The notes under the pieces were generated by a model, which had not been told where the DNA came from, made no database searches, and worked only from the letters and a program-made list of their open reading frames with translations. The position numbers and the translations under genes are program-made. This document shows, piece after piece, positions 44,655 through 53,719 of a stretch of 64,000 nt of DNA. How positions within the stretch are numbered: position 1 is the first letter of the stretch; the number at the start of each line of letters is the position of its first letter. This DNA comes from Amycolatopsis sp. NBC_00345. GTDB lineage: Bacteria > Actinomycetota > Actinomycetes > Mycobacteriales > Pseudonocardiaceae. Where the stretch lies: assembly GCF_036116635.1 (NCBI RefSeq), contig NZ_CP107995.1, positions 620,001 to 684,000 of the forward strand, written 5' to 3'.

Positions 44655-46652
44655 GTGGCTGACCCGACCACCTACCGTCCCTCGCCGGGGAGCATCCCGG
44701 ACGCGCCCGGCGTGTACAAGTTCCGCGACGCCGCGAAGCGGGTCATCTACGTCGGCAAGGCCAAGAGCCTGCGCAGCCGGCTGAACTCCTACTTCGCCGA
44801 CCTCACCGGCCTGCACCCGCGCACCCGGCAGATGGTGACCACCGCCGCGAGCGTCGAGTGGACCGTGGTCAGCACCGAGGTCGAGGCGCTCCAGCTGGAG
44901 TACAACTGGATCAAGGAGTTCGACCCGCGGTTCAACGTCCGCTACCGCGACGACAAGAGCTACCCCGTGCTCGCGGTGACGATGAACGAGGAGTACCCGC
45001 GGCTGCACGTCTACCGCGGCGCGCGCAAGAAGGGCGTCCGCTACTTCGGCCCGTACGCCCACGCGTGGGCCATCCGCGAGACGCTCGACCTGCTGCTGCG
45101 CGTGTTCCCGGCGCGCACCTGCTCGGCCGGGGTGTTCCGCCGCCACGGCCAGATCGGCCGGCCCTGCCTGCTCGGCTACATCGACAAGTGCTCGGCGCCG
45201 TGCGTCGGGCGCGTCTCGGCCGACGAGCACCGCGGGATCGTCGAAGACTTCTGCGACTTCCTGGCCGGCCGCACCGACGCGATGGTCCGGCGGCTGGAGC
45301 GGGAGATGGCGGCCGCGTCCGAGGAGCTGGAGTTCGAGCGCGCGGCCCGGCTGCGCGACGACCTCGGCGCGCTGCGCCGGGCCATGGAAAAGCAGGCGGT
45401 GGTGCTCGGCGACGGCACGGACGCCGACGTGGTCGCCTTCGCCCACGACGATCTCGAGGCCGCCGTCCAGGTCTTCCACGTCCGCGGCGGGCGGGTGCGC
45501 GGGCAGCGCGGCTGGGTGATCGACAAGGCCGAGGAGATGGACGTCCCGGCGCTGGTCGACCACTTCATCACGCAGTTCTACGGCGAGGAGTCCGAGCGCG
45601 CGGAGCGCGACGACGTGAACGGCGGGCCGGTGGTGCCGCGCGAGGTGCTGGTGCCGGAGCTGCCCGCGGACGCCGAGCCGCTCGCCGAATGGCTGTCCGG
45701 CAAGCGCGGCTCGCGGGTGAGCCTGCGCGTCGCCCAGCGCGGGGACAAGAAGGCGCTGGCGGAGACCGTGGCGCGCAACGCCGCCGAGGCGTTCACCCAG
45801 CACAAGCTGCGCCGCGCCGGCGACCTCACCGCGCGCTCGGCCGCGTTGCAGGAGCTGCAGGACTACCTGGCGCTCGACAGCGCGCCGCTGCGCATCGAGT
45901 GCATCGACATCAGCCACATCCAGGGCAGCGACGTGGTCGCGTCGCTGGTGGTGTTCGAGGACGGTCTCGCGCGCAAGTCCGAGTACCGCCGGTTCGCGCT
46001 GCGGGAGGCGGCCGACGAGGGCGACGTCGCGTCGATCGCCGAGGTGGTCCGCCGCCGGTTCCACCGCTACCTGAAGGAGAGCGCGGAGGAGGCGGCGGAC
46101 CGCGACAGCGCGGCCGGCGAAGGGGCCGAGCCCCCGCGTCCCGGCATCGACCCGGAGACCGGCCGCCCGCGCAAGTTCGCCTACCCGCCGAACCTGCTGG
46201 TGGTCGACGGCGCGGGCCCGCAGGCCACCGCGGCCGCCGAAGTGCTCTCGGAGCTGGGCATCACCGACATCGCCGTGGTCGGCCTCGCGAAGCGGCTGGA
46301 GGAGGTCTGGCTGCCGGCCGACCCGGACCCGGTGATCCTGCCGCGCACGTCCGACGCGCTGTACCTGCTGCAGCGGCTGCGGGACGAGGCGCACCGGTTC
46401 GCCATCCGCTACCACCGCGAGAAGCGGTCCAAGCGCCTGCAGACGTCCGAATTGGACAGTGTGCCCGGGCTCGGGCAGGCTCGGCGCACCGCGCTGATCA
46501 AGCACTTCGGCTCGGTGAAGAAGCTCAAGCAGGCCAGGGTCGAAGAGATCGAGGCGGTGCCCGGCTTCGGCAGGCGCACCGCGGAGGCCGTGGTGGCGGC
46601 ACTGGCCGGGGAGACCGGTGCCACCGCCCCGGGAGGGGAACAAGGGTCGTGA
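44655..46652 (+). CDS. uvrC: UvrABC excinuclease subunit C
   Basis: Makes both incisions in nucleotide excision repair. The 665-residue protein has the GIY-YIG domain (PDAPGVYKFRDAAKRVIYVGKAKSLRSRLNSYF), the Cys-rich segment CSAPCVGRV, UVR motif EELEFERAARLRDDL, the RNase H-like domain (RIECIDISHIQGSDVVASLVVFEDG, LLVVDGAGPQATAA) and C-terminal (HhH)2 (LDSVPGLGQARRTALIKHFGSV). GTG 44655 is chosen: TAGGGT at 44642-44647 lies 7 nt upstream (leaderless). Confidence 0.96.
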   Translation: MADPTTYRPSPGSIPDAPGVYKFRDAAKRVIYVGKAKSLRSRLNSYFADLTGLHPRTRQMVTTAASVEWTVVSTEVEALQLEYNWIKEFDPRFNVRYRDDKSYPVLAVTMNEEYPRLHVYRGARKKGVRYFGPYAHAWAIRETLDLLLRVFPARTCSAGVFRRHGQIGRPCLLGYIDKCSAPCVGRVSADEHRGIVEDFCDFLAGRTDAMVRRLEREMAAASEELEFERAARLRDDLGALRRAMEKQAVVLGDGTDADVVAFAHDDLEAAVQVFHVRGGRVRGQRGWVIDKAEEMDVPALVDHFITQFYGEESERAERDDVNGGPVVPREVLVPELPADAEPLAEWLSGKRGSRVSLRVAQRGDKKALAETVARNAAEAFTQHKLRRAGDLTARSAALQELQDYLALDSAPLRIECIDISHIQGSDVVASLVVFEDGLARKSEYRRFALREAADEGDVASIAEVVRRRFHRYLKESAEEAADRDSAAGEGAEPPRPGIDPETGRPRKFAYPPNLLVVDGAGPQATAAAEVLSELGITDIAVVGLAKRLEEVWLPADPDPVILPRTSDALYLLQRLRDEAHRFAIRYHREKRSKRLQTSELDSVPGLGQARRTALIKHFGSVKKLKQARVEEIEAVPGFGRRTAEAVVAALAGETGATAPGGEQGS

Positions 46653-46669
46653 TCGGAGAAGGAACCATC

Positions 46670-47560
46670 ATGAGTGCGCAAGAGGACAACCGGGGGACCG
46701 GGATGGAGGTCGCCGTCGTCAGCGGCCTGTCCGGGGCGGGGCGCTCCACCGCGGCGAAGTGCCTGGAGGACCTGGGCTGGTTCGTGGTCGACAACCTGCC
46801 GCCGGAGCTGATCGCCACCATGGTCGAGCTGGGCGCGCAGGCGCGCGGCGCGATCACCAAGGTGGCCGTGGTGATGGACGTGCGCTCGCGCGCGTTCACC
46901 GACGACCTGGCCTCGGTGATCAAGGACCTCGACGCGCGGGGCTACAAGCCGCGCGTGCTGTTCCTGGAGGCCACCGACGCGGTGCTGGTGCGCCGGTTCG
47001 AGGCGGTCCGCCGCGGCCACCCGATGCAGGCCGACGGCCGGCTCGCCGACGGCATCACCGCCGAGCGACGGCTGCTCGCGCCGCTGCGCGAGGAGGCCGA
47101 TCTGGTCCTCGACACGTCCGCGCTGTCGGTGCACGACCTGCGCGCGAAGATCGAGGACGCGTTCGGCTCCGAGGCGAGCACGCAGACCCGCGTCACCGTG
47201 CTCTCGTTCGGCTACAAGTACGGTCTCCCGATGGACTCCGACCTGGTGATGGACGTGCGGTTCCTGCCGAACCCGTTCTGGATCCCGGAGCTGCGGGAGC
47301 ACACCGGGCTCGACGGCGAGGTGCGCAACTACGTGCTGTCGCAGGAGGGCGCCGAGGAGTTCCTCGACCGCTACCACCAGCTGCTGCGCCTGATCGGCGC
47401 GGGCTACAAGCGCGAGGGCAAGCGGTACCTGACGCTCGCGGTGGGCTGCACCGGCGGCAAGCACCGCAGCGTGGCGATCTCCGAAGAGCTCGCCCAGCGA
47501 CTGTCCAATGAGGACGGAATGGCCGTGAAGGTGGTGCACCGCGACCTTGGCCGCGAGTGA
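46670..47560 (+). CDS. rapZ: RapZ/YvcJ nucleotide-binding protein
   Basis: P-loop protein of the RapZ family (in Escherichia coli an RNase E adapter for GlmS control; in actinobacteria part of the rapZ-yvcK-whiA unit). The P-loop reads VSGLSGAGRST, with Arg replacing the usual Lys, as in other actinobacterial copies. C-terminal conserved blocks include FGYKYGLPMDSDLVMDVRFLPNPFWIPELR and LAVGCTGGKHRSV. ATG 46670 with GGAGAAGG upstream is preferred to the GTG that overlaps the uvrC stop. Confidence 0.94.
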   Translation: MSAQEDNRGTGMEVAVVSGLSGAGRSTAAKCLEDLGWFVVDNLPPELIATMVELGAQARGAITKVAVVMDVRSRAFTDDLASVIKDLDARGYKPRVLFLEATDAVLVRRFEAVRRGHPMQADGRLADGITAERRLLAPLREEADLVLDTSALSVHDLRAKIEDAFGSEASTQTRVTVLSFGYKYGLPMDSDLVMDVRFLPNPFWIPELREHTGLDGEVRNYVLSQEGAEEFLDRYHQLLRLIGAGYKREGKRYLTLAVGCTGGKHRSVAISEELAQRLSNEDGMAVKVVHRDLGRE

Positions 47561-48524
47561 GGTGCGCGCTGTCGCGCTCGGCGGGGGACACGGCCTGCAC
47601 GCGACGCTGACCGCGTTGCGGCGGGTCACCCGCAAGGTCACCGCCGTGGTGACCGTCGCCGACGACGGCGGGTCGTCCGGCCGCCTGCGCCGGGAACTCG
47701 GCCTGCTGCCGCCCGGCGACCTGCGGCAGGCGTTCGCGGCGTTCGCCGCCGAGGACGGCGGCACGCTGTGGGCCGAGGTGTTCCAGCACCGGTTCGGCGG
47801 TGACGGCGCGCTGGCCGGCCACGCGGTGGGCAACCTGCTGCTGGCGGGGCTGTTCGAGGTGCTCGGCGACCCGGTGGCGGCGCTGGATGAGGCGTGCCGG
47901 CTGATCGGCGTGTCCGGGCGCGTGCTGCCGATGTCGCCGGAGCCGCTGGAGATCGAAGCGGAGGTGAGCGGCCTCGACAGCGAGGACCCCGACGCGCTGC
48001 GCCGGATCCGCGGCCAGGTCGCGGTCGCGAGCACCCCGGGGCAGGTGCACCGGATCAGCCTGCACCCGGTCGGGCGCCTGCCGCGGCCGCCGAAGGGCTG
48101 CCCGGAGGCGATCGAGGCGGTGCTCGGCGCCGACGTCGTGTTCCTCGGCCCCGGCTCGTGGTTCACCAGCGTGCTGCCGCACGTACTGGTGCCGGACCTC
48201 TACGACGCGCTCGTGCGGACCACCGCGACGAAGGTCGTCGTGCTGAACCTTGTCCCCCAGCCGGGGGAAACTGCCGGGTTCTCGCCGGAGCGCCACCTCG
48301 ACGTACTCTTCGAGCACGCGCCCGGTCTGCGGGTCGACGCCGTCATCGCGGACCGCGATTCGGTGCCGGACCCGGCAAGTCTGCGCCGCGCGGCCCGGCG
48401 GCTCGGCGGCCGGGCCCACCTGGGGGCGGTGGCCGACCCGGTGGTGGAGGGACGGCATGATCCTGATGCGCTCGCCCGGTGCATGAGAGAGGCTCTCGGT
48501 CTCGGTGGGGAGCACCGTGGGTGA
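47547..48524 (+). CDS. yvcK: YvcK/GlmR-like gluconeogenesis factor
   Basis: CofD-fold nucleotide-sugar-binding protein affecting carbon flow to cell wall precursors. Features: VALGGGHGLHATLTALRRV, VVTVADDGGSSGRLRRELGLLPPGDLRQAFAA, FEHRFGG-like FQHRFGGDGALAGHAVGNLLLAGL, and VFLGPGSWFTSVLPHVL. The start is uncertain: TTG 47547 overlaps rapZ by 14 nt, while GTG 47562 in the same frame would lie just after it. Confidence 0.94.
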   Translation: MAASEVRAVALGGGHGLHATLTALRRVTRKVTAVVTVADDGGSSGRLRRELGLLPPGDLRQAFAAFAAEDGGTLWAEVFQHRFGGDGALAGHAVGNLLLAGLFEVLGDPVAALDEACRLIGVSGRVLPMSPEPLEIEAEVSGLDSEDPDALRRIRGQVAVASTPGQVHRISLHPVGRLPRPPKGCPEAIEAVLGADVVFLGPGSWFTSVLPHVLVPDLYDALVRTTATKVVVLNLVPQPGETAGFSPERHLDVLFEHAPGLRVDAVIADRDSVPDPASLRRAARRLGGRAHLGAVADPVVEGRHDPDALARCMREALGLGGEHRG

Positions 48525-48560
48525 CGGCGGGCGCGGAGCGGAAGGCAGGAGGGGCAGTAC

Positions 48561-49553
48561 ATGGCGATGACCGCCGCGGTGAAGGACGAGCTGAGCCGGC
48601 TCGAGATCACCAAGATGGGGCCGCGCCGGGCGGAGGTCGCGTCACTGCTCCGCTTCGCCGGGGGGCTGCACATCGTGGCCGGCCGGGTGGTCGTCGAGGC
48701 GGAGCTGGACACGGGCTCGGTGGCGCGAAGGCTGCGCCGGGAGATCCACGAGCTCTACGGGCACCATTCGGACGTGCACGTGATCACCGCGAGCGGCGGG
48801 CTGCGCAAGGGGACGCGGTACGTCGTGCGCGTGGTCAAGGACGGTGAGGGCCTGGCCCGCCAGACCGGGCTGATCGACCAGCGCGGGCGCCCGGTGCGGG
48901 GGCTGCCCGCCGCGGTCGTCTCCGGCGGGGTGGCCGACGCGGAGGCCGCGTGGCGCGGCGCGTTCCTGGCGCACGGCTCGCTGACCGAGCCGGGCCGCTC
49001 GTCCTCGCTGGAGGTCACCTGCCCCGGTCCGGAGGCGGCGCTGGCGCTCGTCGGCGCGGCACGGCGGATGGGCATCCAGGCGAAGTCGCGGGAGGTGCGC
49101 GGCGCGGACCGCGTGGTGGTCCGCGACGGCGACGCGATCGGCGCGCTGCTGACCCGCCTCGGCGCGCACACGAGCGTGCTGCAGTGGGAAGAACGGCGGA
49201 TGCGCCGCGAGGTGCGCGCGACGGCGAACCGGCTGGCCAACTTCGACGACGCGAACCTGCGCCGCTCGGCCCGCGCGGCCGTCGCGGCGGCGGCCCGCGT
49301 GGAGCGCGCGCTGGAGATCCTCGGCGACACGGCCCCGGACCACCTGCTGGCGGCGGGCAAGCTGCGGCTGTCGAACCGGCAGGCGTCGCTGGAGGAGCTG
49401 GGCCAGCTGTCCGACCCGCAGATGACCAAGGACGCCGTGGCCGGCCGGATCCGCCGCCTGCTGGCGATGGCCGACAAGCGCGCCAAGGACCTGAGCATCC
49501 CGGACACGGAGTCGGCCGTCACCCCCGAGATGCTCGAGGACGAGGAAGCCTGA
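48561..49553 (+). CDS. whiA: WhiA sporulation transcription factor
   Basis: Needed, with WhiB, for septation of aerial hyphae; also universal in Gram-positives. The 330-residue protein has the N-terminal LAGLIDADG-like degenerate homing-endonuclease fold (AAVKDELSRLEITKMGPRRAEVASLLRFAGGLHI, GGVADAEAAWRGAFLAHGSLTEP) and a C-terminal HTH (LRLSNRQASLEELGQLSDPQMTKDAVAGRIRRLLAMADKRA). Follows yvcK as in all actinobacteria, but gap does not follow directly. Confidence 0.96.
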   Translation: MAMTAAVKDELSRLEITKMGPRRAEVASLLRFAGGLHIVAGRVVVEAELDTGSVARRLRREIHELYGHHSDVHVITASGGLRKGTRYVVRVVKDGEGLARQTGLIDQRGRPVRGLPAAVVSGGVADAEAAWRGAFLAHGSLTEPGRSSSLEVTCPGPEAALALVGAARRMGIQAKSREVRGADRVVVRDGDAIGALLTRLGAHTSVLQWEERRMRREVRATANRLANFDDANLRRSARAAVAAAARVERALEILGDTAPDHLLAAGKLRLSNRQASLEELGQLSDPQMTKDAVAGRIRRLLAMADKRAKDLSIPDTESAVTPEMLEDEEA

Positions 49554-49761
49554 CCGCCCCGGCGATCGCCCGCAGCCACGGCTCGGCGATCGCCGGCTCG
49601 CGCGTCAGCTGCCGGACGAACCGGTCCCGCACGGGCGCCGGCCGCCCGGCCTCGACGATCGCGAGGGCCTGACGGGCGTGCTCGATGTGTGGGAGCGCGC
49701 GGGCGTCCTCGTCGGCCCACCGATCCCGGCTGCGGAAAGAGGCAGGTCACCGTCCGCGCTG
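49519..49761 (-). pseudogene. Possible gene remnant downstream of whiA
   Basis: On the minus strand one frame reads RDRWADEDARALPHIEHARQ..., then LTREPAIAEPWLRAIAGAVR, ending at a TGA near 49519. It has coding-like codon positions but no start codon and an in-frame stop just before it, so it looks like the tail of a decayed gene. It overlaps the end of whiA. The rest of 49762-49973 holds no gene that I can support. Confidence 0.25.
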
Positions 49762-49973
49762 CGGGCGAGCACTTTACGCGGCGCAGGCGGACGGGTTCTG
49801 GCACGTCACCAGCGCACCATCCCGGGCAACCGGTTTCCTGACGACACCTTGTTAACGCCGCCGCCGATGGCGGGGTGAACTCGTAACATCGCGGTAGCGC
49901 CCCGGAGTGGTGGGCGAAACGTGTCACCCGGACCGTGGACTCCAGGCGATCAGCCTCGAGGAAGGGGAAAGGC

Positions 49974-51008
49974 ATGCGCACGAGTGGCACAGGGGAGCGC
50001 GCGCAGCTGCAGGTTTCGGCGGAGGTCGGCACCTGGCTGAACCGGCGCAGTGGTCGGGCGGGCGACTGGACGCCTGAGCAGCTGGCCGCCGCCAAACGCG
50101 GCACCAGCGTCTCGGTGGTCATCCCCGCGCGTGACGAGGAGGCGACGGTCGGCGCGATCGTCACCGCCATCCGCGAGGAGCTGATGGAGCGGCACGCGCT
50201 CGTGGACGAGATCCTCGTGGTGGACAGCCGTTCCACGGACGCCACCGCGGAGGTCGCCTCGGCGGCCGGCGCGGACGTCGTGGCGCAGGACTCGGTGCTG
50301 CCCGAACTCGGCGGCCTGGCCGGCAAGGGCGAGGCGCTGTGGAAGGGCGTCGCCGCGACCACGGGCGACCTGGTCGTCTTCGTGGACGGCGACCTGTACG
50401 ACTTCACCACCGACTACGTCACCGGCCTGCTCGGCCCGCTGCTGACGGACCCGTCGGTGGGCTACGTCAAGGGCTTCTACCACCGCCCGCTCACGGGCGC
50501 GGCGGGCAGCGAGGCCGACGGCGGCGGGCGGGTCACGGAACTCGTCGCGCGGCCGTTGCTGAACATGTTCTGGCCGGAGCTGTCGGGTTTCGTGCAGCCG
50601 CTCGCCGGCGAGTACGCGGGCCGGCGCGAGGTGCTGGAGAGCATCCCGTTCGTGGCGAACTACGGCGTCGAGATCGGCCACCTGATCGACCTGCTGGAGG
50701 CCCGCGGACTCGACGCGCTCGCCCAGGTGGACCTCGGCCGCCGGGTGCACCGGCACCAGAGCACCCACGCGCTGGGCCGGATGGCGGGCCAGATCATGCT
50801 GACGCTGTTCGACCGCCTGGAGCGCTACGGCCGGCTCGTCACGGCGGTCCCGCCGGCCACGCTGCTGGCCCAGTTCCAGCGCGGCACCTCCGCCGAGGGC
50901 GTCGACCGCGAACTGGTCCTGACCGACCTGACCTGCGAGCAGCGGCCGCCGCTGTCGAGCTTGCCGGTGGCGTTGCGGCCGGAGAATCAGTTGCAGGACA
51001 CGGCGTAG
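49974..51008 (+). CDS. gpgS: Glucosyl-3-phosphoglycerate synthase (GT81)
   Basis: Transfers glucose from an NDP-glucose to 3-phosphoglycerate, the first step of glucosylglycerate / methylglucose polysaccharide synthesis. The 344-residue protein has SVSVVIPARDEEATVGAIV, ILVVDSRSTDATAEVASAAGADV, GKGEALWKGVAATTGDLVVFVDGDLYDF (DxD-like metal site), FVKGFYHRPL-like YVKGFYHRPL, and VARPLLNMFWPELSGFVQPLAGEYAGRRE. GGAAGGGGAAAGG precedes the ATG. Sits alone, upstream of a non-coding stretch. Confidence 0.93.
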   Translation: MRTSGTGERAQLQVSAEVGTWLNRRSGRAGDWTPEQLAAAKRGTSVSVVIPARDEEATVGAIVTAIREELMERHALVDEILVVDSRSTDATAEVASAAGADVVAQDSVLPELGGLAGKGEALWKGVAATTGDLVVFVDGDLYDFTTDYVTGLLGPLLTDPSVGYVKGFYHRPLTGAAGSEADGGGRVTELVARPLLNMFWPELSGFVQPLAGEYAGRREVLESIPFVANYGVEIGHLIDLLEARGLDALAQVDLGRRVHRHQSTHALGRMAGQIMLTLFDRLERYGRLVTAVPPATLLAQFQRGTSAEGVDRELVLTDLTCEQRPPLSSLPVALRPENQLQDTA

Positions 51009-51060
51009 GCCGTGAAGTGGTCCACTGTGGACTTTGCACAGTGGACCTCTGGTAGTGCGC

Positions 51061-51097
51061 GGCCGGGACAACCGGCGCCGCTCCGGTTGTCCCGGCC
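51061..51097. repeat. Hairpin with CGCCGCT loop, copy 1
   Basis: GGCCGGGACAACCGG (51061-51075) and CCGGTTGTCCCGGCC (51083-51097) are perfectly complementary around the 7-nt loop CGCCGCT. It follows gpgS and may terminate it. No T-run. Confidence 0.7.
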
Positions 51098-51233
51098 GCG
51101 GTCGGGGTTCCCCGTCTCGGGCGGGGCGTTCCGGTCAGGAACCGGGGAGTGGCCTGCTGTCGGCCGTGGTGACGGCGGGCGGTCTGTCAGTGGGCGGTCT
51201 GTCAGCGGGTGGAGTGGCGGTGGGTGGTGTGCA

Positions 51234-51268
51234 CCCGGGGTGACCGGCGCCGCTCCGGTCACCCCGGG
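51234..51268. repeat. Hairpin with CGCCGCT loop, copy 2
   Basis: CCCGGGGTGACCGG (51234-51247) pairs with CCGGTCACCCCGGG (51255-51268) around the same loop CGCCGCT as the hairpin 170 bp upstream. A third half-arm (CCCGGGGTGACCGGG) appears at 51282-51296. Direct repeats GGTCTGTCAG lie between. The 51009-51733 gap otherwise shows no gene. Confidence 0.7.
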
Positions 51269-51518
51269 CGCAGTCCGTGGGCCCGGGGTGACCGGGCCGA
51301 GCGCCGATGTCCCTGTGCCGATGTCCCTCGCGCCACCGCGGCGGCACGGGCGTGGGTACGTCCGCTCCGCACGGAATCGCGGAGCCGGGCGCGGTACGCC
51401 AGGTCAAGCGGATCGCCACGAAAACCTCCTCCAGCGCCGGAAGGCAGCGGGGACCTACCGGGGGCGGCAGCGGTGTCGGCGGTGTCAGCGGGGGACTGCG
51501 GTCGGACTCGGGGGAGAT

Positions 51519-51543
51519 ATAGTTAGGAAACTTTCCTATCTAT
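51519..51543. promoter_or_regulatory. Near-perfect palindrome centred on AGGAAACTTTCCT
   Basis: ATAGTTAGGAAA and TTTCCTATCTAT flank a central C with one mismatch per half. In a very GC-rich gap this AT-rich palindrome is a strong operator/promoter candidate. Similar AGGAAA-TTTCCT palindromes are known to me upstream of actinomycete secreted-enzyme genes, but no gene follows closely on either side here. Confidence 0.5.
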
Positions 51544-51637
51544 GGGTGAGATCACACCATTTCCGACCGGGTGATGTCAATACCGAACCGGGCCGTCACG
51601 TTCAGTGCCCGGAGAACCCGGGAAAAGACGAGAAAAA

Positions 51638-51662
51638 GCCGGGTTCCCACCAGGAACCCGGC
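51638..51662 (-). terminator. Rho-independent-type terminator of the F420 enzyme gene
   Basis: GCCGGGTTCC (51638-51647) pairs with GGAACCCGGC (51653-51662) over a 5-nt loop. On the minus strand the stem is followed by CTTTTTCTCG, a T-rich tail, 72 nt beyond the stop codon at 51734. Confidence 0.75.
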
Positions 51663-51733
51663 CCATCGATCCGAACGCCGAAAGCACGCTCCGCCTACAG
51701 CGCCCAAGCCCCAGCTTCAGCGCGAGAGCCGGC

Positions 51734-52171
51734 TCACCCGGCGATATCGGCCCGCGCGATCACCTTCGTGATCTTCGCCCGGACGAGGGACTCCTCCGGC
51801 ACCGCGTTGCGCCGCCCGTACTCCGCGGCCCGCTCGGCGCCCATGTACCGCTCACCCAGCCGCGTCGCCCACTCCAGCATGCCGTCGAAATCGTGGGTCA
51901 GCCGCGCCTCGGCGGTGAACTGGACGTACGAGTAAGGCGGCCGCTGGTCGTCCACGGCCAGTGAGATCCGGCCGTCGCGGCGGATGGCCTTGCCCTTGAG
52001 GGTGTCGGTGCCCGTGGTGAAGACGATTTCGTCGCCATCGGGCGTCGCGTCCAGCAGGAACCACACCGGCGTCACGATCGGGGCGCCGTTCGCGCGGACC
52101 AGCCCCAGCATGCCGGTCCGGGTGCCGGAACCCGCGAACTCCCACCATTCGTCCCTGGTCATCTCGCGCAT
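51734..52171 (-). CDS. F420-dependent PPOX-class oxidoreductase
   Basis: The 145-residue split-barrel protein has MTRDEWWEFAGSGTRTGMLGLVRANGAPIVTPVWFLLD, IVFTTGTDTLKGKAIRRDGRISLAVDDQRPPYSYVQ and RYMGAERAAEYGRRN, the pattern of actinobacterial PPOX-class F420-dependent reductases. Likely binds deazaflavin F420 or FMN; the substrate is unknown. Divergent from the Mks-like operon by 62 nt. Confidence 0.85.
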   Translation of the reverse strand: MREMTRDEWWEFAGSGTRTGMLGLVRANGAPIVTPVWFLLDATPDGDEIVFTTGTDTLKGKAIRRDGRISLAVDDQRPPYSYVQFTAEARLTHDFDGMLEWATRLGERYMGAERAAEYGRRNAVPEESLVRAKITKVIARADIAG

Positions 52172-52233
52172 GGGACCGACGTTAGCCCGTCACCCGTGCG
52201 GGCGCAGGAGGAGGCCGACTAGCCTGACCTGCT

Positions 52234-53718
52234 GTGCGAGACGACGAGATGGGCGCCGCGGGCCTGGCCGACGAAGGGCTGACCCGCCGGCTGAAGGCGC
52301 TCGCCTGCACCGCGCCGCTGCACGACCTGGACGCGCGCAAGGCGAAGCTGGACTGGGCCGACGCCACGGTCTACCAGATGGCCGAGATCGCGCTGCACAC
52401 GATCGACCAGGTCACCATCGCGATGGACTTCGATACCGGTGCGGGCCACGACCAGGTGATCGACCGGCTGCTGCGGTTCATCGCGCAGCAGGCGCCGTCG
52501 CGGACGCCGGACGAGCACGTGCGCGTGGCGAAGTGGGTGCTGGACAACCTGATCAACGTCGGCACCACCGACCGCGGCTTCCGGCGCGTCTACGGGTCCA
52601 TGGGCCCGGGCGGCTACCAGCGCCGCCAGTTCGACTTCAAGCTGCTCGTCGAGCTGGCCGCCCCCGACGGCGAGGTCTACCTGCGCGCCACCGACGAGGC
52701 GATCAACGTGCTGGTCGGCGCGCTGGACACCGACGTCGAGTCGGCGCAGATCGCGGCCGAGGTGAAGCTGGAGAACCTGATCAACCGCGGCCGGCTGGCC
52801 GACGCCAAGCTCGCCGCGGAGCAGGCGCGCTACCGCACCGTGCAGTACGGCGAGACGTTGCGCGCGAAGCTCGACGCCACCCGCCGCGACGTGCGCGCCG
52901 TGGACTGGGAGCGCGAGGTGCCGGACCTGATCGACTCCGCGCTCGGCCACATCGAGTCCCGCTTCCGGGCGGAGAACGCGATCCTCAAGAACATCACCAT
53001 CGCGCGCGACGAGTCGGAGGATGTCGACCACAAGCGCCGCGCGGCCGAGCTGGTCGACATCGTCGCGGACTGCATCCGGCGGCACACCCGCCTGCAGTCG
53101 CGGCTGGCCGACGCGGGCGCGGTGTTCCGCGCCGAGCAGGACCGCCAGCAGTTCTCCGGCCCGCCGCAGCGCGCGACCATCGACCTGTTCGGCCAGCTGC
53201 TGGTGCCGACGCTGGGGCTGCCGCTGGCCGACGCCGTCGCGCCCGCGGAGCACTTCTTCCACGCCGTCGCCGGGATCGCCCCGCCGGTGGTGCCGTCGCT
53301 GTCCTCGCTCGTCTCGCTGCTGCTGCGGCCCGTGCCGGAGCGCGACCAGCTGGTGGGCGAGGTGCCCGAGCCGGAGCTGATGCCCGCCGACGTCACCGAC
53401 CGCTTCGGCGACGACGTCTGGCGCCTCGCCGACGACCTGCTCGACCTGCCGGAGGTGCCGCGCCGCCTGTCCGGCCTGCTGGAGGACGCGCGCCGGACGA
53501 AGCAGCCGGGGCTGCCGGCACTGGTCGCGCTCCGCGCCCTGCACGCCTACAGTCCCGAGGTCGGCGCCGCGCGCCGCCAGGGGGAACGCCAGGTGCTGCT
53601 GGCCGTCGACGATGGAACCCAGCTCGAAGATCCGGACTTCGGCGGCGCCGACCTGCTGCTGTCCACCGCCGGGGTCGAGCGCGCCGGCGAAACCGACGAG
53701 ACCGAGGAGGTCGCCTGA
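52234..53718 (+). CDS. Mks/Wadjet-like kleisin subunit (MksF/JetA-like)
   Basis: The 494-residue, largely helical protein is the first gene of a three-gene SMC operon in the MksF/JetA position. It begins with a winged-helix-like region (GLTRRLKALACTAPLHDLDARKAKL, YQMAEIALHTIDQVTIAMDFD), has a long helical centre (AAEVKLENLINRGRLADAKLAAEQARYRTVQYGETLRAKLDATRRDVRAVDWE, typical of kleisin 'DUF3375/MukF-like' arms) and an acidic C-terminus. Expected role: bridge the SMC heads and hold the KITE subunit. TAGCCT at 52220-52225 lies 8 nt before the GTG, suggesting leaderless transcription of the operon. Assignment rests on gene order and architecture. Confidence 0.7.
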   Translation: MRDDEMGAAGLADEGLTRRLKALACTAPLHDLDARKAKLDWADATVYQMAEIALHTIDQVTIAMDFDTGAGHDQVIDRLLRFIAQQAPSRTPDEHVRVAKWVLDNLINVGTTDRGFRRVYGSMGPGGYQRRQFDFKLLVELAAPDGEVYLRATDEAINVLVGALDTDVESAQIAAEVKLENLINRGRLADAKLAAEQARYRTVQYGETLRAKLDATRRDVRAVDWEREVPDLIDSALGHIESRFRAENAILKNITIARDESEDVDHKRRAAELVDIVADCIRRHTRLQSRLADAGAVFRAEQDRQQFSGPPQRATIDLFGQLLVPTLGLPLADAVAPAEHFFHAVAGIAPPVVPSLSSLVSLLLRPVPERDQLVGEVPEPELMPADVTDRFGDDVWRLADDLLDLPEVPRRLSGLLEDARRTKQPGLPALVALRALHAYSPEVGAARRQGERQVLLAVDDGTQLEDPDFGGADLLLSTAGVERAGETDETEEVA

Positions 53719-53719
53719 G

